Shown: positions 28,301 through 35,475 of the stretch, one piece after another
Numbering within the stretch: position 1 is the first letter of the stretch
Layout: each line of letters opens with the position of its first letter
NCBI GenBank assembly: GCA_002499865.1
Contig: DANL01000060.1
Span: forward strand, 1-60,439
Origin: Euryarchaeota archaeon UBA121
GTDB taxonomy: Archaea > Thermoplasmatota > Poseidoniia > Poseidoniales > Thalassarchaeaceae
Length of the DNA stretch: 60,439 nucleotides
Direction: 5' to 3'
The notes under the pieces: generated by a model
Seen by the model: the letters and a program-made list of their open reading frames with translations, nothing else
What the model was told of the DNA's origin: nothing
Database searches by the model: none
Program-made: the position numbers and the translations under genes

Positions 28301-31061
28301 TTGGAATAAGGATAACAAGGGAATCAATCCACTGAATGGGTCAGATGCACTTAACAACCCCGACGGTGATGGTTATGATATCAACATGGACGGTGTACTA
28401 TCAATGGATGAGCAACTGGTAAATTGGCTCGAGTACCATCTGAAAGATCAGATAATATACAACGATGCCACAGAGTCTGGAATGGAATTCCCTAATGGAT
28501 TCGCCACAAACCTGTCACACTCTTCATGGCAGGGACTCGCTCCAGGCTCCTTTGGCGAGTACACAAGTACGGCATACCTCAGCTTAGTCAATGGAACTAC
28601 TGTGGAAGACGTCGGCTCTGGAAATCCACTTTCTTCTGACTCAGACAGAGATGGAATGCCAGATGGCTGGGAATACTATCATTCACGATGGAGTTTGTTC
28701 GATGAAAAATGGACTCTAAACCCAGTAGATGAAAGGGATCAAGATGGCGATCCCGATGGAGATGGAATGAATAACTGGGAAGAATACAACTCAATAGATG
28801 GAAATCTCAGTGAGACGGACTCCCTTGTTACATCACCACAATTCTACCTGCTGAGCGTAGGGGGGGAGCTACTTCCCACTCCATGGCTTTCTGCAGAATC
28901 AACATACTCTTTCGGATACTTCCTGTCCGATGATCAGAAGAACCTAACCGGACTCACTGCCGACCCAAATAATCCTGACACAGACGGAGATGGCCTGTTA
29001 GATGGAATTGAATTAATTTTCACAAGGTGGAACTCAACCGATTCTGTATGGACATTAAATCCCCTGGTGGCTGGTGACGGATATTATGATTCGGATTTAG
29101 ACGGAATCACCGATCAAGTCGAACTCAATCTTACCAATAATAATCCTGCCAATGGGGGACTCTCTCCTCCAGATGCCCCTAGGATGTGGGAAGAGGCTGA
29201 CTCGATAGATCCTTCAGAGGCCAATAACAGAGTCTTCAGGATTCTGTTCGGAAAGGAAGGAAAGGCGCAACTAGCCATGGAGCAATACCAAGATTGGCTC
29301 TCAGGTAGCCCTGCAAAACCACTCCTATCGGCCCTTCTGGGAATATCAGATCCAAATGACGTGGATACCGATAGAGATGGGATGAGTGATGGGTATGAGT
29401 ATTGGTTCACACAGTGGAATCTAGAGCAAAACATATGGGAAATGAACCCATTAACAGGATCCGATGTTTCTAGGGACTCGGACGACGACTCCTACGACTG
29501 CGATGGAAATGGTCAGATTTCAGACTCAGAGTCGTTTGATAACTTAGCAGAATTTGAGTCTAGGATTTATGGAAAAAAGATAGCCGTGGATACAATTCCA
29601 AATGAGACTGGTCTGGTTTCATATGGTGCTGATGCAATTAATGCATTTATGGGAGAGGAGGGGATGTCATATGATGCTGCGTTTGGACAGCTTTATGATA
29701 TGTTCAGAAGTAAGAGTCTTGAATCTTCAGATAGAATGGGGCTAATCAATTCTCTAGAGCCAGACAATTTCAACATCAGCTTAGCAGGAGTGAGCGATCC
29801 GACGGATGATGATTCTGATCTCGATGGGATGCCCGATGGTTGGGAATTTTGCTATTCGGTATATGGCGAATTCCTGCCTGTTAATGATTTCAGATGGTCT
29901 CTAAATCCAATAAATCCATTGGACATAAACTATGATCCCGATTCTGATGGATGGTTCGATAGGGAAATCACCGATGTTCCCGCACCTCAGGGAACATGGG
30001 AGTCAAGACAGTTCTCGGAGTACGAGCAGGAAGGACAGATTCCTCAAGGAGTCCAGTCTCTATTGTTCTCCAATTTGATGGAGTACAACAACGGCACCCA
30101 CCCATTAGACGATGATAGCGATGACGATTCCAGCGTGATGAAGCCTGTTTTCACCAATGGCGTTGTCACGTCCTATGTCAGGGACTCCAATCTATCTGAT
30201 GGAAGAGAGGTGTTCAAGTACGGAACTAACCCACTAGACAACGACACCGATGGAGATATGATGCCGGACTTCTACGAGTATTACAGGGGTTGGAACGAGA
30301 CAAATGATAACTGGTCTTCTAGACTGCAAATTTCAGTTGTTTGGCATCAGGTTACTTCTGTGGTTTGGAAACCAGTACAGGTTTCTAATGGATTGATAAC
30401 TAGGCCAGTTCTAGAATGGGCATGGTTCACTCATGACCCAACCGATCCCTCTGACGCCGGCCAAGATGCAGATAATGATGGTGCTTGGGATTGCTCTGGG
30501 GGGAGTTGCATTTACCAGCCCTACAACAACTTCCAGGAATACTTTGGAGTGGTCAATGCTTCGATGTCCTCTCCTTCTTTGGTCAGAGCCTCAAATCTTG
30601 TTGACTGTTCAGGAGAGCCAGTATCTGAGTGGTGGCAATTAAGGGAGAGCCTCTTAGGAACCTGCTCAGGTAGCTCGTCCATATCTACTAATTATTTCAG
30701 GATGAATAAAATAAATGATAATGATAGACTCTATGCATTGGTGATCAATGACTACGATTTGGACTATGAGAATGTCGACAGTAGTAATGATCTAACTTCG
30801 CTCAACGGCGAGTGGACGGATACATTCAACAGGATTGCAGGAGACCAGTATCATCTTCCAAATATTTTCCTCGGAGAGTACGTATATGGTTGGTGGATAC
30901 TCGACATCGACGGCGATCAGATTGCAGACGGTACAGACCCTACCAATTGGGATACCGATGGAGACTGGTTAAATGATCATTTTGAAATTGAGGACGATTT
31001 ACTAGATGGGATTAGGGGGAACAGTGGCTCTCCGATAAGGTACGATGACAGGTCAACCTAG
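25323..31061 (+). CDS. Giant secreted protein with TSP3-like calcium repeats and a beta-propeller-like insert
   Basis: 1,912 aa with an N-terminal signal peptide (FMVLLLLSSLAFVSQ). At least twelve copies of a short acidic motif of the form D-[ST]-D-x-D-G-[ML]-P-D-G-[WY]-E are spread along it, starting near nt 25739, 26188, 27566, 27780, 27979, 28250, 28635, 28978, 29362, 29815, 30243 and 30953. These match thrombospondin type 3 calcium-binding repeats. Residues of about 360-735 lack them and look like a beta-propeller (repeating strand-rich units such as QRIIVGSKYGVTTLDP and DFLVIGTNLGIHCVS). There is no C-terminal transmembrane helix, so it should be released or held by other surface molecules. 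Its stability probably depends on seawater calcium. Role unknown; adhesion or a structural layer is likely. Confidence 0.88.
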   Translation: MRRKQTAAFMVLLLLSSLAFVSQTRPQSPVDSTNPTDAEGGAPPATDADEDRIPDQYEAIYGEDIVIDTPEGSFEVLGLDMNNGTDNMSDHDRDGAVALLEYCWPYTLDKCFTDRLSLTGKPPELTESGNREYLDPTSSDTDGDGLPDGYEIHMCTEGGLGYLNATNAWTCLWFDPLDPSDSTEDIDRCDDFSFGCGDGFDVNRDGHIDVTERYSNSEEYSFGTPENWITERDGLWCSGTIPGMSENACQESIVRPTGDDGWLGTDPTRSDSDYYSWSDLLATGLIIPGDGIPDGWEAHYGLDPRNASDAILDSDNDGWDADRDGYVIPDTSTATAAWGEAFSNYEEYMVYYDEGSWVKPGIRGTAVTSHDGTVLTFDQSTQTQLVDAAVHTMIKDIEQQRIIVGSKYGVTTLDPFGEISSLHNLRPGVEMTSMVRWSPGGNSDFLVIGTNLGIHCVSMENGLPIMSSLSESEMGHVVSMIELDTGSDNLDLMVFGHQKAWTVSVSDEGSGGDCWSGGRSVSVGQEILSSPMTEVLSDSEVSANDAIQVPIQGRGPLLMVATDSGLIAWNTTDGVTSAGEPWWVFDIEDAETFVRMADLLNESKSAVVNVLEPAGPILDNGDLGEVTGVWMGTAGGLHLIDLSIFMQMPRSSISNDRMFNSDRWTEGANDIRSVLAIDGMVVLGSRDGTWCLEGGHTGVLGPYINQTRMPGLVTNLISMENEDEDWIFSGSSPGRFMNIMPIDPLSDDSDFDGMPDGWEYIHGLDPTDPFDRERDADADGVSFPLIDGTIFIREWSNLEEFRYVNSSQFGTNGTDPRNIDSDGDGLTDGEEYWGWFLDSTSFSCHYLNDDYVCDDSSSQSETVHLEGWLGSGAGGGTDGPTDPTNPDTDGDGMPDGWEIENRRWIGDIYTGGNLWTLDPRDPNDAEEDADGDGLSNLCEYKWGEIIDDVIREGLPSHGESNESALSWVSTDPNNVDSDGDTLPDGWEARYTCSWNKDNKGINPLNGSDALNNPDGDGYDINMDGVLSMDEQLVNWLEYHLKDQIIYNDATESGMEFPNGFATNLSHSSWQGLAPGSFGEYTSTAYLSLVNGTTVEDVGSGNPLSSDSDRDGMPDGWEYYHSRWSLFDEKWTLNPVDERDQDGDPDGDGMNNWEEYNSIDGNLSETDSLVTSPQFYLLSVGGELLPTPWLSAESTYSFGYFLSDDQKNLTGLTADPNNPDTDGDGLLDGIELIFTRWNSTDSVWTLNPLVAGDGYYDSDLDGITDQVELNLTNNNPANGGLSPPDAPRMWEEADSIDPSEANNRVFRILFGKEGKAQLAMEQYQDWLSGSPAKPLLSALLGISDPNDVDTDRDGMSDGYEYWFTQWNLEQNIWEMNPLTGSDVSRDSDDDSYDCDGNGQISDSESFDNLAEFESRIYGKKIAVDTIPNETGLVSYGADAINAFMGEEGMSYDAAFGQLYDMFRSKSLESSDRMGLINSLEPDNFNISLAGVSDPTDDDSDLDGMPDGWEFCYSVYGEFLPVNDFRWSLNPINPLDINYDPDSDGWFDREITDVPAPQGTWESRQFSEYEQEGQIPQGVQSLLFSNLMEYNNGTHPLDDDSDDDSSVMKPVFTNGVVTSYVRDSNLSDGREVFKYGTNPLDNDTDGDMMPDFYEYYRGWNETNDNWSSRLQISVVWHQVTSVVWKPVQVSNGLITRPVLEWAWFTHDPTDPSDAGQDADNDGAWDCSGGSCIYQPYNNFQEYFGVVNASMSSPSLVRASNLVDCSGEPVSEWWQLRESLLGTCSGSSSISTNYFRMNKINDNDRLYALVINDYDLDYENVDSSNDLTSLNGEWTDTFNRIAGDQYHLPNIFLGEYVYGWWILDIDGDQIADGTDPTNWDTDGDWLNDHFEIEDDLLDGIRGNSGSPIRYDDRST

Positions 31062-31091
31062 TACTCTCAACAAATAATCCCGGGAATAGTT

Positions 31092-31565
31092 ATGGACGAA
31101 CAAGACGGACAAATACCAAGCATATCCTCCCCTACGGAGGAAAAGCTTCTGTTCCTTCAAGAGAACATGGTCAACTTCATCAATCAATACGGTCAACCAG
31201 TAATAGAAGTATCACTGGTAATTTCAAAATACATCCGTATTATAGTTAAAAAACTTGAAGAAAAGGCATTGAATAGTAACGAGGATCTTCCAAAAGATTT
31301 ACTCTCTCCTAGGCCAGTAGAGTCATCCGATGAAGATCCTATCATGGACTCATTCCCCTTGGAGAGGATTCTGGAATCTGTGGATCAGGATAGAATGGAT
31401 ATTCTCGACACAATTATTCGAACCATAATGAATGAGACTGAATTGCCTTTCATCCCGGCATTAGCTGTCCTCAGAGATTGGGAGCATATTATCAGGACAC
31501 AACTGGCAAAATCAACTAGCCCGGGGCATCTTTTTAGCCCACTACAACTTCCTGATAATTTCTGA
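31092..31565 (+). CDS. Hypothetical acidic cytoplasmic protein
   Basis: 157 aa, no signal peptide or membrane helix. It is rich in Glu, Asp, Ile and Leu with a probable all-helical fold (ENMVNFINQYGQPVIEVSLVISKYIRIIVKKLEEKAL), and I recognise no family. It begins 30 bp after the TSP3-repeat gene. The palindrome TCCCGGGA (31078-31085) lies six bases before its ATG. Its stop codon directly abuts that of the convergent membrane protein gene. Length and codon pattern look genuine. Confidence 0.7.
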   Translation: MDEQDGQIPSISSPTEEKLLFLQENMVNFINQYGQPVIEVSLVISKYIRIIVKKLEEKALNSNEDLPKDLLSPRPVESSDEDPIMDSFPLERILESVDQDRMDILDTIIRTIMNETELPFIPALAVLRDWEHIIRTQLAKSTSPGHLFSPLQLPDNF

Positions 31566-31943
31566 CTATCTGGTTCCGGCAACAATGCCACTAGATACCC
31601 ACCATGCGTCAAAAATGGACCAAACGAATAGAACTGGCCAGAGGAAAACAGACAAAATTAATGGAAATTGTATTACGAACCACCCAGCTGATTTTCTATG
31701 CTGACGATTGAAGTGCTGTCCAAGGAATAGAAAAGGAACGAGAGATAGCAAAACTGCAACCAATGGCCTTAATGCGCCCCAAGGACCAACTCCCCCACTC
31801 AACTCCTTCCAGATGACACCAATTACCCCAATTGCAGTAACCTCATCCTCCTCCTCCTCAGTAGGTAGAATCACCACGTATTCGTGTTCCATTGTATGTT
31901 GGAAGATGCCGATATGAATGAATGTGACTGCTAATAGACCCAA
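31566..31943 (-). CDS. Small membrane protein, unknown function
   Basis: 125 aa with a TTG start. Three hydrophobic stretches are visible: residues 1-12, about 60-75 (RPLVAVLLSLVPFLFLG) and about 88-112 (FVIQFPLILSVFLWPVLFVWSIFDAWW). A run of acidic residues (PTEEEEDEV) lies between the first and second. No family recognised. A start at the internal ATG (residue 18) is possible and would remove the first hydrophobic stretch. It is divergent from the Pcp-Nudix gene, 33 bp away. Confidence 0.6.
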   Translation of the reverse strand: MGLLAVTFIHIGIFQHTMEHEYVVILPTEEEEDEVTAIGVIGVIWKELSGGVGPWGALRPLVAVLLSLVPFLFLGQHFNRQHRKSAGWFVIQFPLILSVFLWPVLFVWSIFDAWWVSSGIVAGTR

Positions 31944-31976
31944 AAAGACAACCGTTGAGCCCCTCTCGTTTAGTCC

Positions 31977-32963
31977 ATGGGGGAAAAGAGGATTCTACTC
32001 ACGGGCTTCGAACCATTCGCAGGTCTAGATATCAACGAGTCCTCAGAGGTTGTAAAAATAATCTCAAATACGGGGCTACAAGATATTGAGATTATCTCTA
32101 GTTTCCTATCTGTAGATGAAGAAGGAACTGAATCTTCACTGGATATTATTAAGGCATGGGAATTCGATGCAGTAATCCATTTGGGACTATCCAGAAATTC
32201 TGAGAAGATACTGCTTGAGAGATTTGCAACTAATATGATTTCAATGGAATTACCGGATAATTCTGGTAGGATGGTCAAGAAGTCCAAAATTCTAGAAAAT
32301 GCACCTGAAAGAATCGAGACTAAGGTAAGCATACATAATTTCGATGAGGAATTTGAACACGATAAAGATGTCCAGTGGAGCCATAGTGCTGGAAGATACG
32401 TGTGTAATGAGACATATTTCAAGACTCTCTATGGCCTCTCACATTCTACTATTCCCATACTATTCATTCATCTGCCAAAGATGTCAGAGATTTCCCTTAG
32501 TAGGCAGGCCGAGGTTGTCTCAAGGGCAATTAGACTAATGGTTACAAGGCCAAAAATGACAGTAGTAGGCGCCATGATCAGAGATACTAATGGCAGTATA
32601 TTGGCTTGTATGAGGCCAGAAGGGGATGCGTGGTCCGGTTGGTGGGAGTTCCCAGGGGGAAAGGTAGAGGAGGGAGAGTCACTCACAGATGCATTATCCA
32701 GGGAGATAGAAGAAGAACTAGGTCTTTCAGTCTATCCTAAATCAAAGGTTTGCGAAATCAATCATAGATACCAAGATAGAGATGTCAATCTCCATATTTT
32801 TGATTGTGGTATTGCCGATAGACTAGACATAGTCCTCTTGGAGCACGATGAATCACGATGGTTGTCACAAGAAGAGCTCTTAGATGTAAAATGGCTTCCT
32901 GCCGACCTTCCTACTATCGAGGTCTGGCACAGGGAAGGAATACCAAACACAAGCCCATCCTAA
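31977..32963 (+). CDS. Fusion of pyroglutamyl peptidase I and Nudix hydrolase
   Basis: 328 aa. Residues 1-190 match pyrrolidone-carboxylate peptidase (Pcp, C15 family), which removes N-terminal pyroglutamate from peptides: the start is RILLTGFEPFAG, and the catalytic triad appears as E81 (LLERFATNM), C143 (GRYVCNETYF) and H165 (FIHLP). Residues 195-328 are a Nudix domain: GAMIRDTNGSILACMR, then a full Nudix box from about 226 (GGKVEEGESLTDALSREIEEELGL). MutT-like Nudix proteins clean 8-oxo-dGTP or hydrolyse other nucleoside diphosphate compounds. Both active sites look intact. The shared function is not obvious. The end overlaps the stop of the convergent gene. Confidence 0.93.
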   Translation: MGEKRILLTGFEPFAGLDINESSEVVKIISNTGLQDIEIISSFLSVDEEGTESSLDIIKAWEFDAVIHLGLSRNSEKILLERFATNMISMELPDNSGRMVKKSKILENAPERIETKVSIHNFDEEFEHDKDVQWSHSAGRYVCNETYFKTLYGLSHSTIPILFIHLPKMSEISLSRQAEVVSRAIRLMVTRPKMTVVGAMIRDTNGSILACMRPEGDAWSGWWEFPGGKVEEGESLTDALSREIEEELGLSVYPKSKVCEINHRYQDRDVNLHIFDCGIADRLDIVLLEHDESRWLSQEELLDVKWLPADLPTIEVWHREGIPNTSPS

Positions 32964-33442
32964 TCGAACCACTCTCTTGGCCTTCCATCTTTGTACATTG
33001 ATAATTCATCTCCTACGCCACGTGGAATCTCTCTTCTGCCCTCATGCCAAGTGGCCGACTCCAACCATTCAATGAGGCCAACTCCAGTAATGGAGATATC
33101 AATTCCCCCTCCGATTACTCTTTCACCAAGAGTGAACGATACCTTGCCGGCCAATGAGGCCAACCTGGAGATAGTGAAATCGCAAATTTGGTCATCCTCC
33201 TCCATGGTCATCGCATCTAACGCGGTATCGAGGATAGATTGATTCCTAATGGCCTCCAAAAAATAATCCATTGACGACGAAGTACCATAAATTATCTCTG
33301 GATTATTTTTCGAAGGAAAACCACTTTCTCTGTTATTAATTTCAGGCGACCAGTCAGGAAATAAAGATTTTACAGATTCAATAACCTTGTTTAAATCCTC
33401 ATAAGGTTGCAGGGTGGTTGAGATCTCAATCTCCCTGATCAT
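32960..33442 (-). CDS. UPF0201 family protein (predicted RNA binding)
   Basis: 160 aa from the ATG at 33442, which begins MIREIEISTTLQPYEDLNKV, the usual N-terminus of UPF0201. Longer frames to 33490 or 33583 are open, but the longest would run across the start of the divergent gene at 33532. The middle (FLEAIRNQSILDTALDAM) and end (FTLGERVIGGGIDISITG) also match this archaeal family, related in fold to ribosomal protein L5. Its molecular role is not established. It overlaps the end of the Pcp-Nudix gene on the opposite strand. Confidence 0.8.
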   Translation of the reverse strand: MIREIEISTTLQPYEDLNKVIESVKSLFPDWSPEINNRESGFPSKNNPEIIYGTSSSMDYFLEAIRNQSILDTALDAMTMEEDDQICDFTISRLASLAGKVSFTLGERVIGGGIDISITGVGLIEWLESATWHEGRREIPRGVGDELSMYKDGRPREWFD

Positions 33443-33510
33443 GACTCTTCGAGTACAACGAGGCTGAAAGTTTTGTTCATCCTTACTCATATACGCGAAT
33501 GATTCAAATG

Positions 33511-33520
33511 AGAAATTTCT
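33511..33520. promoter_or_regulatory. 10-bp palindrome in a divergent promoter
   Basis: AGAAATTTCT is a perfect palindrome 12 bases before the ATG at 33532 and about 70 bases from the divergent UPF0201 start. It is A/T-rich and could also serve as part of a promoter. Confidence 0.4.
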
Positions 33521-33531
33521 AGGGACCATAT

Positions 33532-34296
33532 ATGTCGGAACGTTCCCCTGCCATCTCACTGGCTTTGTTACTCGCACCAACATTATGCGTCGTAGCGATT
33601 AGATTTGGATTGCCCGCACTTGAGGAGGTAATCTCTCAAGATTCCTTATTGGCGATTTCCATTCATGCACTTGCTCTTTCTTTGGGCGCACTGATGCTTT
33701 ACAGATATCTCAGGGTCGAAGATCATGAGTTTCATAGATCTCGGGCGATTAGGAGATTATCAAAAACTTACAGAAGCGAGGACCGAGGACTTTGGGACGA
33801 GAAGTCAGACCGCGCTCTGCAGAAGCTGGAAATCAAGGCAAACTCATCAAACAGAAGAATCAGTACAAAGGTTACCAAGAGAATGACTGGAAAGGTTGGA
33901 ACCCTAAATACTGAGATGGATGAATCTGAGGTAGATGATGATTACGAAGCAGAAGTACGTGTTTCCGGGCTTCAAACAATTATTGATGAGGAAAATATAG
34001 GTCTAAAAGAAGAACAAAAAAAGAGTATTTCAATATCTAATATCATTAACTCCTCCTTGGACAGATCTGCCAGGAGAAGGCTTCTAAAGATGAAGAGAAA
34101 GGAAGAGAAGAAGAGAATCAAAGAACTTCAGAAAACTAAGAAGAGAGCTTCCAAAAACAAACTTTCAGGAAGTCCATGGGACGATACGCCCTCTTCCTCA
34201 AACATTAGAACAGTCAACAAGTGCAATCATTGCGGGGCGATGAATGATAGTGACTCTCAGTATTGTATCTCATGTGGAAATTACTTGGTATCATAG
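33532..34296 (+). CDS. Membrane protein with basic coiled region and C-terminal zinc ribbon
   Basis: 254 aa. Two hydrophobic segments near residues 7-26 and 36-58 (ISLALLLAPTLCVVAIRFGL, LLAISIHALALSLGALMLY) anchor the N-terminus. Then comes a long, highly charged region with lysine-rich helices (KMKRKEEKKRIKELQKTKK) that could bind nucleic acid or ribosomes. The last 25 residues hold two CxxC pairs (CNHCGAMNDSDSQYCISCG), a zinc ribbon. Family not recognised. It is 39 bp upstream of dnaJ in the same direction, so they may share a transcript. Confidence 0.8.
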   Translation: MSERSPAISLALLLAPTLCVVAIRFGLPALEEVISQDSLLAISIHALALSLGALMLYRYLRVEDHEFHRSRAIRRLSKTYRSEDRGLWDEKSDRALQKLEIKANSSNRRISTKVTKRMTGKVGTLNTEMDESEVDDDYEAEVRVSGLQTIIDEENIGLKEEQKKSISISNIINSSLDRSARRRLLKMKRKEEKKRIKELQKTKKRASKNKLSGSPWDDTPSSSNIRTVNKCNHCGAMNDSDSQYCISCGNYLVS

Positions 34297-34335
34297 GGAA
34301 CGGTTCAAATCACCCTCACTTTAGCCTTTGACATC

Positions 34336-35475
34336 ATGACGGAGAAGAGGGACTACTACGATGTCCTTGGGATAAGCAGAAATGCTTCCGAGGAGGATAT
34401 CACAAAGGCGTTCAGATCACTCGCGAGGAAGTATCATCCAGACAAGAACCCAGATGATTCGGAAGCAGAGAAAAAATTCAAGGAAGTCCAAGAGGCATAT
34501 GCAATACTTTCCAATAAAGAAGAAAGAAGGAAGTATGACACCTTTGGCCACAGTGGACCTGGTTCTTCTCCATTCGGTCCCGGTGGTTTCCAAGGGGTTA
34601 ATATTAGTCTTGATGATTTATTCGGCGGTGGCTTTGATGGTATTTTCAACCAGTTCTTCGGCTCATCGAGAGGACGGAGGAGGGCCAAAGGTGACGACCT
34701 AATGTACCGTCACTCTGTACCATTCCAAGTCGCAATGGATGGCTCAGAGGATGAGATAGAAATAGAAGCTCTAAGAAAATGCAACGATTGCCAGGGAACC
34801 GGGTCAACGGATCCTTCTGGAGTAAGGGTGTGTCCAAATTGCGAAGGGAGGGGGAGGATAGAGAGGTTAGAAAGACTCGGTCCCTTCACACAAAGGTCGG
34901 TTTCAGACTGCCCATCTTGCAATGGCAGTGGAAAAATTATCTCAAATCCGTGTAAATCCTGCAATGGACAAGGTCGGTCTAACCAAACCAAGAGGGTGAA
35001 ATTCACCATCCCCCCCGGAGTCTCATCAGGCGTCAGACTCAGGATGAGGGAGTATGGAGGGGCTCCTGCGAGTGATGACGGCATCCCAGGAGACCTCTAC
35101 ATCGAGATAGAAATCCAACGTCATCCATGGTTTGAGAGAGACTCTGCGGATCTTTTGATGGGACTTCCAGTTGGATTTTCAGATTTAGCTCTGGGGACTA
35201 AAATAGAAATTCCCCATATCGATGGAGAGAATCTCGTGGTAAAGATAGATGCAGGTTCACAACCAGGGGATACAATTGAAATTAGAGGCAGGGGTTTGCC
35301 TTTGCAGGGAAGTAAAAGAAGAGGTTCAGTAATGATTGTTCTGAAACTAGATATGCCAAGAAAACTCTCCAGAAATGAGAAAAAGAGAATTTCTTCATTG
35401 TCAGATATTCTTGGTTCAGACCATGATGGCATAGAAGAAAGAATCAGGGACGAAGCAACAAAGAGAAGGAATTGA
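34336..35475 (+). CDS. dnaJ: DnaJ co-chaperone (type I, with zinc-finger domain)
   Basis: 379 aa, the standard size. The J domain covers residues 1-70, with HPD in KYHPDKNPDD near residues 33-35. A Gly/Phe-rich linker follows, then four zinc-binding repeats (CNDCQGTG, CPNCEGRG, CPSCNGSG, CKSCNGQG) between about 148 and 217, and the C-terminal substrate-binding domains. It stimulates DnaK and holds unfolded proteins. No dnaK or grpE lies in the window; mesophilic archaea are thought to have gained this system from bacteria. Its stop is directly adjacent to that of the convergent surface protein gene. Confidence 0.97.
   Translation: MTEKRDYYDVLGISRNASEEDITKAFRSLARKYHPDKNPDDSEAEKKFKEVQEAYAILSNKEERRKYDTFGHSGPGSSPFGPGGFQGVNISLDDLFGGGFDGIFNQFFGSSRGRRRAKGDDLMYRHSVPFQVAMDGSEDEIEIEALRKCNDCQGTGSTDPSGVRVCPNCEGRGRIERLERLGPFTQRSVSDCPSCNGSGKIISNPCKSCNGQGRSNQTKRVKFTIPPGVSSGVRLRMREYGGAPASDDGIPGDLYIEIEIQRHPWFERDSADLLMGLPVGFSDLALGTKIEIPHIDGENLVVKIDAGSQPGDTIEIRGRGLPLQGSKRRGSVMIVLKLDMPRKLSRNEKKRISSLSDILGSDHDGIEERIRDEATKRRN

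Noticed and set aside
25739..30990. Recurring GATGGAGATGG-like DNA words, considered as a tandem repeat or CRISPR
   Set aside because: They encode the D-x-D-G-x-P-D-G-W-E motif with varied codons and irregular spacing of 130-1,400 bases, so they are protein repeats.
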